Part shown: piece by piece, positions 1-8,951 of the stretch | How the letters are laid out: every line of letters begins with the position of its first letter | How positions within the stretch are numbered: the stretch's first letter is position 1 | NCBI RefSeq assembly: GCF_000970025.1 | Contig: NZ_CP009528.1 | Span: 1,227,168 to 1,291,167 of the forward strand | DNA length: 64,000 bases | Reading direction: 5' to 3' | Source of the DNA: Methanosarcina barkeri MS | GTDB taxonomy: Archaea > Halobacteriota > Methanosarcinia > Methanosarcinales > Methanosarcinaceae | Program-made: the position numbers and the translations under genes | The notes under the pieces: generated by a model | Told to the model about the DNA's origin: nothing | Database searches by the model: none | What the model saw: the letters and a program-made list of their open reading frames with translations, nothing else

Positions 1-1022
1 CCAAAGCGCATAAACAAGTAGCCAAGTATAACACCCGCGCCTGCGTAAAGCATGGCCTGGAGCACAAAGGATGTAACTATCACGTTTTGTTCTATCCCTA
101 TTGCTTTCTGAACCCCTATCTGTCTTTTTTTATTCACAATATTTACGTAAATAACCACAAAGATGATCACAAAAGCAATTAGCAGGCCGATTGCATTCAT
201 AATATTCCTGACCAGCCCAAGTGTGCTTTCGATCAGCCGGAGGAGACCTGCAAATTCATGCCAGGTACGGATATTCTCACTGATGCCAAGAGAAAGGAGC
301 GCAGTTCTGGTATCGTCCTCAGGTGTACCGTCTGCGGTTTTAACGGCTATTTCCTGAGCAAGGTCCCTGCCCTCAATACCCAGCATTTCTTCAAGGTCAG
401 CTCTGGTAAGATAGGCTGAGGCATCAGCCATGAAATAGCGCGTTGTATAGATTCCTTTTACCCTGAACTCCCGGGTTACACCTCCGATTGTGAGTTCAAC
501 GGTATCTCCTACTTCCACACCTCCTAAAGATCTCGAGTCCATGAGGGCTCCGAAACCTCCTGAGACCTCCCTGCCCAGAATAATCTCTCCTTTATCAGGC
601 CTGCTCAGAAATTCCCCACTTATCATAGCATCTTCAAGGCCTGTTACAAAGATCTCGTCCGCAGGATCTATCCCATAAACCGTAGCTCCTATTTCTTTCT
701 CTTTATAGCGGACGTTTCCAGTCATTTTCAGGCGAGCTGAGGTCCCTACCACCTGCGGAAGACTTTCTATCTTTTTCTGGAGGGCTGATGCGTCCTCTAT
801 ATAGCGTTCCTCTTCCTTCGGTTCGACCACGACGTTTCCGGTCTGAAAGTTCACCATAAGTTCATTAAACTTGAGCGTAACCCCAGCCAGCATGCTTGAA
901 AAAAGCACAAGCTGTATAAAGATCAGGGTCAGGACGAAAACTGTAAAGATTGTAATCCCTTTATTGCCCCTGGTTATGGAGCGACTGGCAAGGAAGAAGG
1001 AAACTCTCGCTTTTTCGAGCAT
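1..1022 (-). CDS. ABC transporter permease, FtsX/LolE type (partial, 3' end outside window)
   Basis: Reading leftwards from an ATG at 1022, the frame stays open to the window edge (340 codons). An N-terminal membrane segment (about residues 20-45) is followed by a long extracytoplasmic domain. A second segment begins near residue 280 (NIMNAIGLLIAFVIIFVVIY) and is followed by the conserved KAIGI loop and a third segment. This is the MacB/FtsX permease layout: the family works with a cytoplasmic ATPase to move or extract substrates, or to transmit force, across the membrane. The upstream gene is a COG1361 surface protein transcribed in the same direction, the same partnership as at 40 and 45 kb, although this permease is only distantly similar to those two. 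The substrate is unknown. The family call is firm. Confidence 0.85.
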   Translation of the reverse strand, partial: MLEKARVSFFLASRSITRGNKGITIFTVFVLTLIFIQLVLFSSMLAGVTLKFNELMVNFQTGNVVVEPKEEERYIEDASALQKKIESLPQVVGTSARLKMTGNVRYKEKEIGATVYGIDPADEIFVTGLEDAMISGEFLSRPDKGEIILGREVSGGFGALMDSRSLGGVEVGDTVELTIGGVTREFRVKGIYTTRYFMADASAYLTRADLEEMLGIEGRDLAQEIAVKTADGTPEDDTRTALLSLGISENIRTWHEFAGLLRLIESTLGLVRNIMNAIGLLIAFVIIFVVIYVNIVNKKRQIGVQKAIGIEQNVIVTSFVLQAMLYAGAGVILGYLFMRF

Positions 1023-1054
1023 AATAGGCCATCCTTTCTGGTTAATTCCGTTTT

Positions 1055-1144
1055 CGGGCTTGTTTCCTGGATTTTTGTTTTCAAGATTTTTGTTTCCAGG
1101 ATTTTTGTTTCCAGGATTCTTATTTCCAGAATTTTTGTTTCCAT
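1055..1144. repeat. 15-bp tandem repeat between the permease and COG1361 genes
   Basis: About six head-to-tail copies of a T-rich 15-bp unit (core ATTTTTGTTTCCAGG) lie between the stop of the COG1361 gene (1157) and the start of the permease (1022). The unit length is a multiple of three, so the array is open in several frames, but it lies between genes. Function unknown. Confidence 0.8.
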
Positions 1145-1156
1145 GATGCTTGGATT

Positions 1157-2434
1157 TTAGAGCTTACCTTTCTTTTTCGTATAAAGAATCACAGCTGCAA
1201 GGACCAGGACGGCTCCAAGAACAATTGGAATAACACTTCCTTCCTGTCTCTTCACATTAAAAGTCAGGTTCTCGCTAACCTGGTGCTCGCCAAAATCATC
1301 CTCATACTCGACCAGCAGGGTTACATTCTGATCACCTGTTTTTTCAGGAGTGAATGTAAAAACTGCAGGAGCATCATCATCCTTATCCAGACGCCCGAGA
1401 AAAGCACTCGTGCTTCCGCTGCCCTCAAGCCCCTCAAGCCTGGCTTTGACTGAGCGAGCTTCCCCTTCCCCAACATTTTCGAGCCTTAAAGTAAGGGATG
1501 CCTGCTGTCCTTTCACAGGTATCTCCGGGTCAAATTTCAGGCTTGAAATATCAATTTGCGCCCTATTAAGTACGTTAATTCCAATTTCCTGGATCTTGTC
1601 TATCTGGAAGGTCTCAGTGTTATTCGAGGCTGTTATCCGCAGTGGAATCCTGTAAGGCTTCACATCAGCATTGCTGCCCAGAAGAAGTTTGAAAGAGAGG
1701 TTTTCGGAACTGCCTGCACTCAGGTTCTCAAAGAAACGGACGTTATCTTCCAGCGGGATTAAAGGTGACGAGCTGTTGAGGTTAAGCATTACCCTGACAT
1801 TTTTTGCGTTCCCGTTTCCTGCATTCTTAACTGATGTCTTCAGATAGAACTCCTGTCCAGGAACTATGGCTCCTGAAGAGAAATTATCCTCATTTACAGG
1901 AAGAATTTCAGTGCTGCTGAGTACAAGGTCCGGGTTTCCTTCCACCCGAATAGGAATTCTTTTAGAAAAACTTGTCCCGCTCTTGTCTTTAATAGTGAAT
2001 TCGAGCTGATAGATTCCCGATTCAGCTTTAGGATCTACTCTCAAATAGAAACTCAGTTCGACCTTGGAACGTTGCCGTATCTGTTCAATCTGGAAATTTC
2101 GCTCCGTGTTCGTTCCGGAACCGTAAAGTTCTGAAGTGCTATACTTAAAAACGAAAGGATGAATTTCCTCAATTCCCACTATCACGTTCTCTGCGGGCTC
2201 GTCTCCGGCATTCTGGATATTGATCTTTATGAGCAGGTCTTCACCCGGCCTGGCAGGATTGGGGTTGATTTCCGAGACATCAACTCCAAGGTGAGTGTTA
2301 CCGGACACTACAACTGCAGAAGCCGGGCCTGTCAAAAAGACGGTTATCATCAATAAGGCAAGTACAAAATGAAGAAATGACGCCGAGATTCTATCTATCG
2401 GTGTTCTGTTTGCCGATTTTCGATTTACCGGCAT
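1157..2434 (-). CDS. COG1361-type surface protein with CARDB-like repeats and C-terminal membrane anchor
   Basis: From an ATG at 2434 the product is about 425 aa: a basic n-region, a signal-like hydrophobic stretch (FLHFVLALLMITVFLTGPAS), three or so beta-rich domains with the recurring pattern NxGxxxAxNV, and a C-terminal helix (VIPIVLGAVLVLAAVILY) followed by KKKGK. This is the COG1361 'S-layer domain' family seen beside ABC permeases in methanogens. It probably sits outside the membrane as a partner of the permease downstream (gap 134 bp). The frame stays open upstream to 2710, but that part is made of a degenerate 30-bp tandem repeat placed before the signal peptide, so I prefer the inner start. 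If the outer start is used, the protein has 517 aa and an odd basic N-terminal extension. Confidence 0.75.
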   Translation of the reverse strand: MPVNRKSANRTPIDRISASFLHFVLALLMITVFLTGPASAVVVSGNTHLGVDVSEINPNPARPGEDLLIKINIQNAGDEPAENVIVGIEEIHPFVFKYSTSELYGSGTNTERNFQIEQIRQRSKVELSFYLRVDPKAESGIYQLEFTIKDKSGTSFSKRIPIRVEGNPDLVLSSTEILPVNEDNFSSGAIVPGQEFYLKTSVKNAGNGNAKNVRVMLNLNSSSPLIPLEDNVRFFENLSAGSSENLSFKLLLGSNADVKPYRIPLRITASNNTETFQIDKIQEIGINVLNRAQIDISSLKFDPEIPVKGQQASLTLRLENVGEGEARSVKARLEGLEGSGSTSAFLGRLDKDDDAPAVFTFTPEKTGDQNVTLLVEYEDDFGEHQVSENLTFNVKRQEGSVIPIVLGAVLVLAAVILYTKKKGKL

Positions 2435-2650
2435 TTCATCCCTTGATCTTGGATTTTCCGGTATTTTATCAACTTTTCCTTGATTTTTCGGTTTTTTATC
2501 TATTGAACTTCTATATCTCAATGTTTTGTCTACTGTTCTTTGATTTCCCAGGATTTTACTTACTGCTTTTCTATTTATCAATGTTTTACTTACTGCTCTC
2601 CGATCTCCCGATATTTTATTTATCAATTTTCGGTCTGCGGATATTCGACC
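2375..2650. repeat. Degenerate 30-bp tandem repeat at the 5' end of the COG1361 gene
   Basis: About nine diverged copies of a 30-bp unit run through this interval. On the minus strand each would encode a ten-residue basic unit of the type NRKAVSKTLI. The array lies just before, and partly overlaps, the signal peptide coding region, so it either lengthens the N terminus or forms the leader of the mRNA. Confidence 0.7.
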
Positions 2651-2734
2651 TATTAACTTACACTTCTTTTTCCCGGTGCAGGAATACTTTTCTGGACAGG
2701 CGGGCTTCATATATAACAGTCCTTGTGCCTAGTT

Positions 2735-2960
2735 TATAACGGTTGCACTTTATTTGCAACCGGTAATATGTTGTATTCCAAGCCTTTTCAAAAAAGGCTT
2801 GAGCGAAAACTACTTGACGGTGTGATCAACCGGTGCAACGCAAGCCTTTTTAAAAAAGGCTTGACCGAAAAACTCAGAACAAGAGCGTGATAAACCGACT
2901 AAACGTTTACAGCTCAACGGTTGGGATTGAGCGAAAAGGTCTAACTGCGTGGCTATACCC
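2735..2960. repeat. Dispersed noncoding repeat, copy A, with two hairpins
   Basis: The spacer carries two palindromic modules (AAGCC-T/A-rich-GGCTT at about 2779-2800 and 2842-2864), each next to a GAxCGAAAA box, plus a GTGATCAACCGGTGCAACG segment. The same modules recur, in the opposite orientation, at 45125-45310 and 61664-61800. The hairpins could act as terminators for the symporter gene ending at 3062. Nothing else recognisable lies in 2711-3061. Confidence 0.65.
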
Positions 2961-3061
2961 CATTTTAAATATGAAAAAATTGATTGAAAAAGCTTCTATT
3001 TCAACAGGGTTTCCTAGAAAATCCAGCAGGATTATCTTGATACCTTCCTTGGGCTTGAGGC

Positions 3062-4417
3062 TTAGGCCTTGAGTTTATCAAAATACTTCCTGGTCTCAGC
3101 CTTAACAACTTTTCGCAGAGCCAGCAGAGCAATAAGGTTCGGGATAGCCATGAGCCCATTTACGATATCGGCAAGTACCCAGATAACATCTATAGTCAGG
3201 AAAGCGCCTGAGGCAACAATCAGGATGTAAATGATTTTGTAAGGGAGGATTCCTTTTATGCCAAAGAGATATTCCACACATCGCTCGCCATAGTAATTCC
3301 ATCCCAGGATAGTTGTAAAGGCAAACAAGATGAGCCCTACTGTTACGATGTAATTTCCAACCTCCGCAAGTACTGTGGAAAAAGCATAGCTTGTCATATA
3401 GGCACCTGCAAGGTCGCCTGTCCAGGAATCCGTTACGATCAGGACGATTCCGGTCATGAAACAGATGATAATGGTGTCAAAAAAAGTTCCTGTCATGGAA
3501 ATAAGCCCCTGCTTGGTCGGCTCTTTTACCTTTGCAGCCGCAGCAGCTATTGGGGCACTTCCGAGGCCTGCCTCGTTTGAGAAAATTCCTCGGGCAATTC
3601 CCATTCTGACTGCAAGCATCACCCCAGCTCCAAGAAAACCACCCCGTGCAGCAGTTTCTGTAAATGCAGAGTTTATTATCAAAGCGAGGATGTCAGGAAT
3701 TTTCTCAAGGTTTAACCCAAGAATTATCAGGCAGCCCAATACATAGCTTATTGCCATGAAAGGCACCAGAAGCTGGGCGACTGCTGCAATCCTCCTGATC
3801 CCGCCAAGCGTTACAAACGCCACAAGCAGGCTTATTACAAAAGCGCTCAGGGTTTCAGGGATATTAAAGGCAATCCTTGCCGAATCTACAATGGCGTTTA
3901 CTTGCGGAAAAGTTCCGATTCCAAAGAGGGCTACGTTCATCCCAAAAAAAGCAAAAGCGGCTGCAAGAGCGCGGCTGTACTTCCTCTGCCCAAGCCCATT
4001 TTTGATATAATACATGGGCCCTCCTGACATCTGCCCGTTTGCATCCATGACCCTGTATTTGACTGCAAGCAGGGACTCGGAATACATGGTTGCCATTCCG
4101 AAAAAGCCTGCAAGAAGCATCCAGAAGAGAGCGCCCGGACCTCCCGTTTTTATTGCAGTTGCAACCCCAACTATATTCCCTGTCCCGATAGTTGAGGACA
4201 GCGCAGTGGTGAGAGCTCCAAAACTCGAAACGTCCCCCTGTACTCCAGTTTCGGCTTTTCTTGAATTAAGCACATACCTGAGCGCAAGAGGCAGCCTGAA
4301 TACCTGGACCATTCCGAGTTTCCAGGTAAGGAAAATCCCGGTCCCTACAAGTAAAACCAGAAGCGGTGGTCCCCAGATTAACTGGTCTATCCCTGTAAGG
4401 ATCTCAAGTACATTAAC
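3062..4417 (-). CDS. Sodium:alanine/glycine symporter (AGCS family)
   Basis: A polytopic membrane protein with AGCS family hallmarks: the loop GTGNIVGVATAI near the N terminus, SGGPMYYI, and FSNEAGLGSAPIAAAAAK in the middle. The family imports alanine or glycine with sodium ions. An ATG at 4312 gives 416 aa but cuts off the first conserved helix. The same frame continues upstream with a typical AGCS N terminus (LEILTGIDQLIWGPP, then LLVGTGIFLTWKLG) as far as about 4417. This stretch contains no ATG, GTG or TTG back to the upstream stop; GTT at 4415-4417 stands where the start would be expected. The length from there (451 aa) suits the family. Either a near-cognate start is used or the start has been lost. 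Confidence 0.85.
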   Translation of the reverse strand, partial: VNVLEILTGIDQLIWGPPLLVLLVGTGIFLTWKLGMVQVFRLPLALRYVLNSRKAETGVQGDVSSFGALTTALSSTIGTGNIVGVATAIKTGGPGALFWMLLAGFFGMATMYSESLLAVKYRVMDANGQMSGGPMYYIKNGLGQRKYSRALAAAFAFFGMNVALFGIGTFPQVNAIVDSARIAFNIPETLSAFVISLLVAFVTLGGIRRIAAVAQLLVPFMAISYVLGCLIILGLNLEKIPDILALIINSAFTETAARGGFLGAGVMLAVRMGIARGIFSNEAGLGSAPIAAAAAKVKEPTKQGLISMTGTFFDTIIICFMTGIVLIVTDSWTGDLAGAYMTSYAFSTVLAEVGNYIVTVGLILFAFTTILGWNYYGERCVEYLFGIKGILPYKIIYILIVASGAFLTIDVIWVLADIVNGLMAIPNLIALLALRKVVKAETRKYFDKLKA

Positions 4418-4684
4418 ACCCGATAATTCCGTTAAAGCCAGCCCCCAGAAAGCAAAGAGATAGTTTAAGAAAAGACATAGTCTTAAAAGAGATAGTTTTA
4501 ACTCAGTATTTGTTCCAGGCTGGTCTTAAACTTTGATGTTCAGGCACTCTTGTTGTAAAATTAAGTTTCGAGTTTAAAATATTCAAAAAAATATTCCCGC
4601 AAGCAAAAGGTTACCTTTTTCAGCCGCCAAACAAAGTAAATTTTTATACTAAGAAGTTATTTAATATTTTTTAGGGGAGCTAAT
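4418..4684. other. Divergent spacer between symporter and small membrane protein
   Basis: AT-rich spacer between divergently read genes. A TATA-like AATTTTTATACTAAG lies near 4638-4652, about 35-45 bp before the ATG at 4685, and the ribosome binding site GGGGAGC sits close to that ATG. No gene was seen. Confidence 0.5.
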
Positions 4685-4951
4685 ATGGTGCGTATCACAT
4701 CTTTAAATAGCATGTCTCTGGCAAAAGTCCTGAGTCTTATGTATCTCTGCTTTGCAATTGTATTTTCGCCGCTTATTCTTTTCATGGTAAGTATGGATGG
4801 GATAGGTCTTACTGAAGGTGTATTCGTAACTGTATTCTTTATTGTTTTTTATGGGATTGCGGGAGCAGTAGCGGGATTTCTTATTGGCACGATATATAAT
4901 ATTGTTGCAAAACAAGTTGGGGGTATCGAAATAGATACTGAAACTGTTTGA
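4685..4951 (+). CDS. Small two-helix membrane protein of unknown function
   Basis: An 88-aa protein with two predicted membrane segments (about residues 13-35 and 48-72) separated by a short MDGIGLTEG loop; the second helix is rich in Gly and Ala. It ends with a short acidic tail. A clear GGGGAGC ribosome binding site precedes the ATG, and an archaeal TATA-like box lies further upstream. It resembles the short membrane proteins of the DUF3566 kind in size and in the 'AGAVAGFLIGTIYN' style of the second helix, but I cannot assign a family with certainty. Confidence 0.65.
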   Translation: MVRITSLNSMSLAKVLSLMYLCFAIVFSPLILFMVSMDGIGLTEGVFVTVFFIVFYGIAGAVAGFLIGTIYNIVAKQVGGIEIDTETV

Positions 4952-5113
4952 TATGATAGAAAAACATGATAGAGAAACATGATAGAGAAACTTATCAAAA
5001 GAAATTTTTTTTTAAACTCATCAAAAGCAATTCTTTTTTCTAAACTCTTTCTCTCCTGTCCTTCTATTTCAGGTTATTTAATAAGTTTCATATTTCTGGA
5101 TTTTTATTTTTTC

Positions 5114-5719
5114 TTAATCCCGGAAAAAAGCCGAAAGTTTCATCTGCTCAATTTTCTGAATTACTTCAATTTGCTCTTCTTGTTTTTGTTGTTTTTTAGA
5201 TTTTACTATTTTTCCGGGCTCAAGTTCGGGCTCGAGAACAGGCTCAAGAACAGGTTCAAGAACGTTATCAAAAAAAGCGGCTTCATTTTCTGGACTTAGC
5301 GAATTTCTATAACACTCTGTTGTTTTTTCCTGCCAGTTTTCCGAAAGCAGTAAGAATTTCATCCCTCTTTTTTGCTCATTCCATTCCCACACTCCAGCCT
5401 GGTAAAAGATAGCTCCTAACTGGCTTGAAAGTTGAGCATAAGATACTTCGGAACGGAGCTTATACAGGAATTTCCCGATTCCGTCCTTTTCCGTGCCCAT
5501 GCATAGTTTTGCGGCGTTATTTGCAAGAGTCTTCCATTCCCTATCCTGCATGAATTCGCAGAGCCTGTCAAGGTGGCGGCAGCTAATCTTATCGATTCTG
5601 GGAAAACGATTCTTTCTGAACTTCCTTTTTATGAAAAGGTTTCCTCGACTGTCTATCCGCCAGGAAAAGACCTTCTGCTTTGTCCCAAGGGTTTTTGATC
5701 GAGACCAGGAAGCAGCCAT
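5114..5719 (-). CDS. Hypothetical protein with LEPV repeat
   Basis: A 201-aa soluble protein I do not recognise. The N-terminal two thirds are basic and rich in aromatic residues, with paired Cys/His (ISCRHLDRLCEF). Residues 150-168 are a short LEPV/LEPE repeat (VLEPVLEPVLEPELEPG), followed by a Lys/Gln-rich stretch likely to form a coiled coil. No membrane segment or signal peptide is seen, and no clear ribosome binding site precedes the ATG at 5719. The reading frame is long for this AT-rich region and its composition looks protein-like. Confidence 0.6.
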   Translation of the reverse strand: MAASWSRSKTLGTKQKVFSWRIDSRGNLFIKRKFRKNRFPRIDKISCRHLDRLCEFMQDREWKTLANNAAKLCMGTEKDGIGKFLYKLRSEVSYAQLSSQLGAIFYQAGVWEWNEQKRGMKFLLLSENWQEKTTECYRNSLSPENEAAFFDNVLEPVLEPVLEPELEPGKIVKSKKQQKQEEQIEVIQKIEQMKLSAFFRD

Positions 5720-6101
5720 TGAAAATAAATTGGATTTTAAATATAAAAAATTGTTTGTTGTAATCTTCCCTGCAGTGCTTGCAAATCTGAAGGGTAAACC
5801 ATAAATTATTTTATGCAGCTTTCAGTAATTTGAATTCCCTTTAAAAATCTGTTAAGTTTTTTTGTTAGAATTCTAAAGTTAAGAGGTACAGGCATTTATG
5901 TAGTTTCTGATAATAATCCAGAGAACAAGCCAACCAATGGCTGAAATTATATCTTTTTTTAACTGTAGTTTCATGTTCTTATTTAATCAACCAATCTTAT
6001 TTAGATTTTTTCTTCTGTTTAAAAATCGAGTAATCTATCGTTAATTCCTACAGGGAAACTTCCCGTCTCACAAACCAGAATAAAACGGGACGGACTAACC
6101 A
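5720..6101. other. Noncoding AT-rich spacer
   Basis: No reading frame with protein-like composition, no hairpin terminator and no repeat stood out in these 382 bases. Confidence 0.5.
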
Positions 6102-6701
6102 TCAGTTGTCCTTCATGTCTTCTTCAAAAAAATCATCATCCGGGTCCGCGATATCATCAACCAGATTAGAGATATAATACTGTAAATTGTCCCCTATTCC
6201 GTAAGGGCTGTCTTCAGAGTCCCGGTATATTTTATGAAGTCTCTCTCTGAAGTATGGGTAAAAATTTTGCCCTTCTTCATTCCTGGCCAGCTCACAAAAC
6301 TTTTCCATCATGTCAGATCCACCAACGTAAGATGCTTCGTCAATGCCTGAAAATTCATGAATATACTTCATAACGTTTTCCACAAGAGTAAGAGCCAGAT
6401 CCATTGTCCCTTTTATGTTTCCGGAAGCCTTAGAATAGTCGTTGATAGCTTTTTTTGCTACCGAATAATGGGGCCTACTGGCTGCTCTTCGTGGAGTATA
6501 ATATGCATTTACAACCTTTTTCCGGTAGGCCTCAAGAATTTTGCTCTCGTCTTCCGTTTTTGCATACCTGGCAGTGATGTACCTGCGGTTGTCTGCGGAT
6601 TTTTTGTACAAATCGTGCAGCAGGTTGATAAGTTCTTTCTGGTCTGCTTCCTGCAACGATTTCTTCAAGTCAGATCATTTTAAAGTTGGTTCTTCTGCCA
6701 T
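6102..6701 (-). pseudogene. DUF6155-family protein, copy 1, with TGA at codon 9
   Basis: The best start is ATG at 6701, but codon 9 is TGA (6675-6677). The two neighbouring paralogues have tryptophan here (VKW, LRW), so this is a TGG-to-TGA nonsense change. The frame is then open to 6102 (about 190 aa) and shows the family pattern: N-terminal helix LKKSLQEADQKELINLL, central AKKAINDYSKASG, the ENVMKYIHEF segment and an acidic tail. A TTG at 6668 could restart translation and lose only about 11 residues. The role of DUF6155 is unknown. Selenocysteine is unlikely, because Methanosarcina is not known to decode TGA that way. Confidence 0.7.
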
Positions 6702-6725
6702 GAAAACTCACCTGAGTTTTTTGTT

Positions 6726-7308
6726 TTAGGAATCAATCTGCTCTTCCTCAAAGAAATCTTCAATATCTGATATGAGATCATAAATTGCCTCCTCAAAACC
6801 CCATCCGACATTTTCCAGTCCCACATCGACCTTAAGCAGTCTTTCCCTGAAAAGATGATAGTATTTCTGTCCTTCCTCAGTTTTTAATTGTTCACAAAAC
6901 CTCTCCAGCATCCCTTCAATGTTGTCATAGAACTCATCATCTATTGTTCCAAAAATACGAGCAAATTGAACCCCTTCTTTCAACATATGTAAGCATCAGG
7001 TCCAGAGTCCCCAAAAAGTCTCCTGAAGCATTTGAATAATCATTGATAGCTCTTTCTGCTACAGAGTAATGGATTTTTCCCAGTCCCTCTTTTGGGGAGA
7101 ACTCCTCTTTAATTATTTTCCGGTACTGATCCAGCATCTTATTCATTTTCGTCTTTACGCTCTCTCCAAGGTATCTGGAATTTATGAGCATGCGGTCTCC
7201 AACCGAATGTCCATAAAGTTCACAAATAAGATCGACAAGTTCCGTTTTTTCAGCTTTCTGCAGGATTTTCTTCGCCTGTGTCCATTTTACAGAATCTGTT
7301 TTTTCCAT
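6726..7308 (-). pseudogene. DUF6155-family protein, copy 2, single-base frameshift
   Basis: ATG at 7308 is preceded by a strong GGAGG-type site. The frame runs through EKTELVDLICELYGHS and AERAINDYSNASGDFLGTL to LMLTYVE near 6985, then leaves the family pattern. The next frame (-6986 to 6726) carries on with GVQFARIFGTIDDEF, FCEQLKTEEGQKYY and an acidic C terminus. One lost or gained base in the GAAAGAAGGGGTT stretch explains the break. Joined, the product would be about 193 aa, matching copy 1. Confidence 0.75.
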
Positions 7309-7333
7309 GAACCCCCCACCTCCGTTTTTTGTG

Positions 7334-7924
7334 TTATGAATCACTCTGCGCGTCTTCAAAAAAATCTTCAGCATCTTGAAAAAAATCTTCAATTTCTTTC
7401 ACACGCAGTTTTATTCCGTCTCCAAATCCCCATGCCATTCCTTTTGTTTTCCTGCTGATTAAAAAGCCTTTCTCTGAAAACGGCATAAAGGGTTTTACCT
7501 TCAGGTGTTTCTAACTTGGTGCAGAACTCGTCAAAGGCACTGTATATTTCTTGATAAAACTCCTCCGTCTATATCTCCATATTCGTTGGTAAAATCCACC
7601 CCATTTTCTACGTAAAAAAGCATCAACTACATTTTCCCTGCAAAATCCCCGGAAGCCTTCGAATAGTCGCTAATTGCTTTTTTTGCAACCGAGTACCTGA
7701 GCGTCCCGTGCCCCTTTTTGGGAAAACTCATTTTTTATTACTTCCCTGTAAGCTTCCAGAATCCCGGGCTCAGCATTTGTATCTATGGATCTGGCAAGCA
7801 GGTACCTTCTATTTTCCTCAGAATACCTGTAAAGATCCTGAATAATATTAATAAGTTCTTTCCGGTCTACATTTTGTAGGGTCTTTTTTAAGTCAAGCCA
7901 CCTTAAGTCCGGAGTATTTCTCAT
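7334..7924 (-). pseudogene. DUF6155-family protein, copy 3, heavily degraded
   Basis: ATG at 7924 opens with LRWLDLKKTLQNVDRKELI, clearly related to copies 1 and 2. The frame breaks near 7725 (FSQKG to GARDAQ). The neighbouring frame continues with RYSVAKKAISDYSKASGDF, meets a TAG, then reads YVENGVDFTNEYGDIDGG, a diagnostic DUF6155 segment. A third frame gives FDEFCTKLETPEGKTLY, and the tail EIEDFFQDAEDFFEDAQ ends at a stop at 7334. Several independent lesions make this a clear relic and the most decayed of the three. Confidence 0.8.
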
Positions 7925-8458
7925 TTTACAGCTCCATAAGGCAAAAGTTACGTTTTCTGAACCTCATTAAAAAAATTAATCCGAGTAAGGACACAGAATA
8001 TTTCGAGATTTTCAAGCTAGAATTAGCCCGAAGTTCATCCTCTATATCTCATAACCTATACTCATTTTCGTTATTATTGCCTGTCATTTTCACATTTTCT
8101 TTTGAACTTGTTTTTACTTCACATCACAGAATTAACATATATAGGTTGCTAAAAAGTAGAAAAGTTTGATGTTAATCAACTTGAACCATGAGGCTTTTTA
8201 ACTTATAAGGTCTAACTAATTGTCATAATTTGTTTTTACGTTTTAACGGTTTGTTTTTATGTTTTAATGAAAAATTTTTCATCAATATTACTGGACACCC
8301 TGAAAAAATAAAAAAGTCTCGTTAATTATTGCCACATAAAGTGAGCTAACGGTCTCGCCGAATGTTTGAGTATTCCCAGAAATAAACTCTTCTAATTGGG
8401 GTAGTAAATCAGTAATATACACCTTTAAAACTCAACCGTTTTACAGAAGGTAAAAAAT
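7925..8458. other. Noncoding spacer between the DUF6155 array and Nudix gene
   Basis: AT-rich; it contains a doubled GTTTGTTTTTAYGTTTTA motif around 8229-8268 and a TATA-like ACATATATAGG near 8138. No gene was recognised. Confidence 0.45.
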
Positions 8459-8833
8459 ATTTCAAGCGCATACGACAATCGAAGAGGCTCAGTAATATTT
8501 GAAACCGATGAAGGAATCCTGCTGGTGAGCAGTTCAGGCTCTTACTACAGGCTTCCCGGAGGAAGACCCAAGAAGGGGGAAGCTAGCATCGAAGCCGCAA
8601 TCCGGGAACTTCGGGAAGAAACAGGGCTTCGGGCATACGATGTAAGATACCTTTTCAAGTTTCATGCGTCCAAGGTTTTCAAGATTAAGGCTAAAGGAGT
8701 GCCAGAACCAAGAAGTGAGATCCACCATTTTGCTTTTTTCAGGCCGGACAAGGAAATGAAGGTGCAGGTCTCTGAAAACACCCTCAAATTACTGGATATT
8801 TATTATGGGTTGAAAGAAAAGGAGAGTAAATAA
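8459..8833 (+). CDS. Nudix hydrolase (start codon apparently ATT)
   Basis: A perfect Nudix box is present: G-x5-E-x7-R-E-L-x-E-E-x-G-L at about 8554-8622. This is the metal-binding catalytic motif of enzymes that cleave nucleoside diphosphates linked to another group. The sequence RRGSVIFETDEGILLVSSSG, the usual first beta strands, lies upstream in frame. No ATG, GTG or TTG occurs between the upstream stop (8426) and GTG at 8525, which would remove those strands. ATT at 8459 sits 8 nt after a good GAAGG ribosome binding site, exactly where a start is expected. The protein would have 124 aa, a usual size. Substrate unknown. It may be a mutated start or a genuine non-AUG start. Confidence 0.75.
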   Translation: MSSAYDNRRGSVIFETDEGILLVSSSGSYYRLPGGRPKKGEASIEAAIRELREETGLRAYDVRYLFKFHASKVFKIKAKGVPEPRSEIHHFAFFRPDKEMKVQVSENTLKLLDIYYGLKEKESK

Positions 8834-8951
8834 GAATAAATAAGGTATCTTCTTCACATTTGAGTGGAAACTTCAATGATAGAAAATAAAATATGAAAAG
8901 CTTTGGCATACATTTCATTTTTAATTTCCATTTTTAATTTCATCTGGATTG

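Noticed and set aside
6675-6677. TGA as selenocysteine or a recoded tryptophan
   Set aside because: Methanosarcina is not known to use selenocysteine or to read TGA as Trp; paralogues have TGG here, so a nonsense change is simpler.
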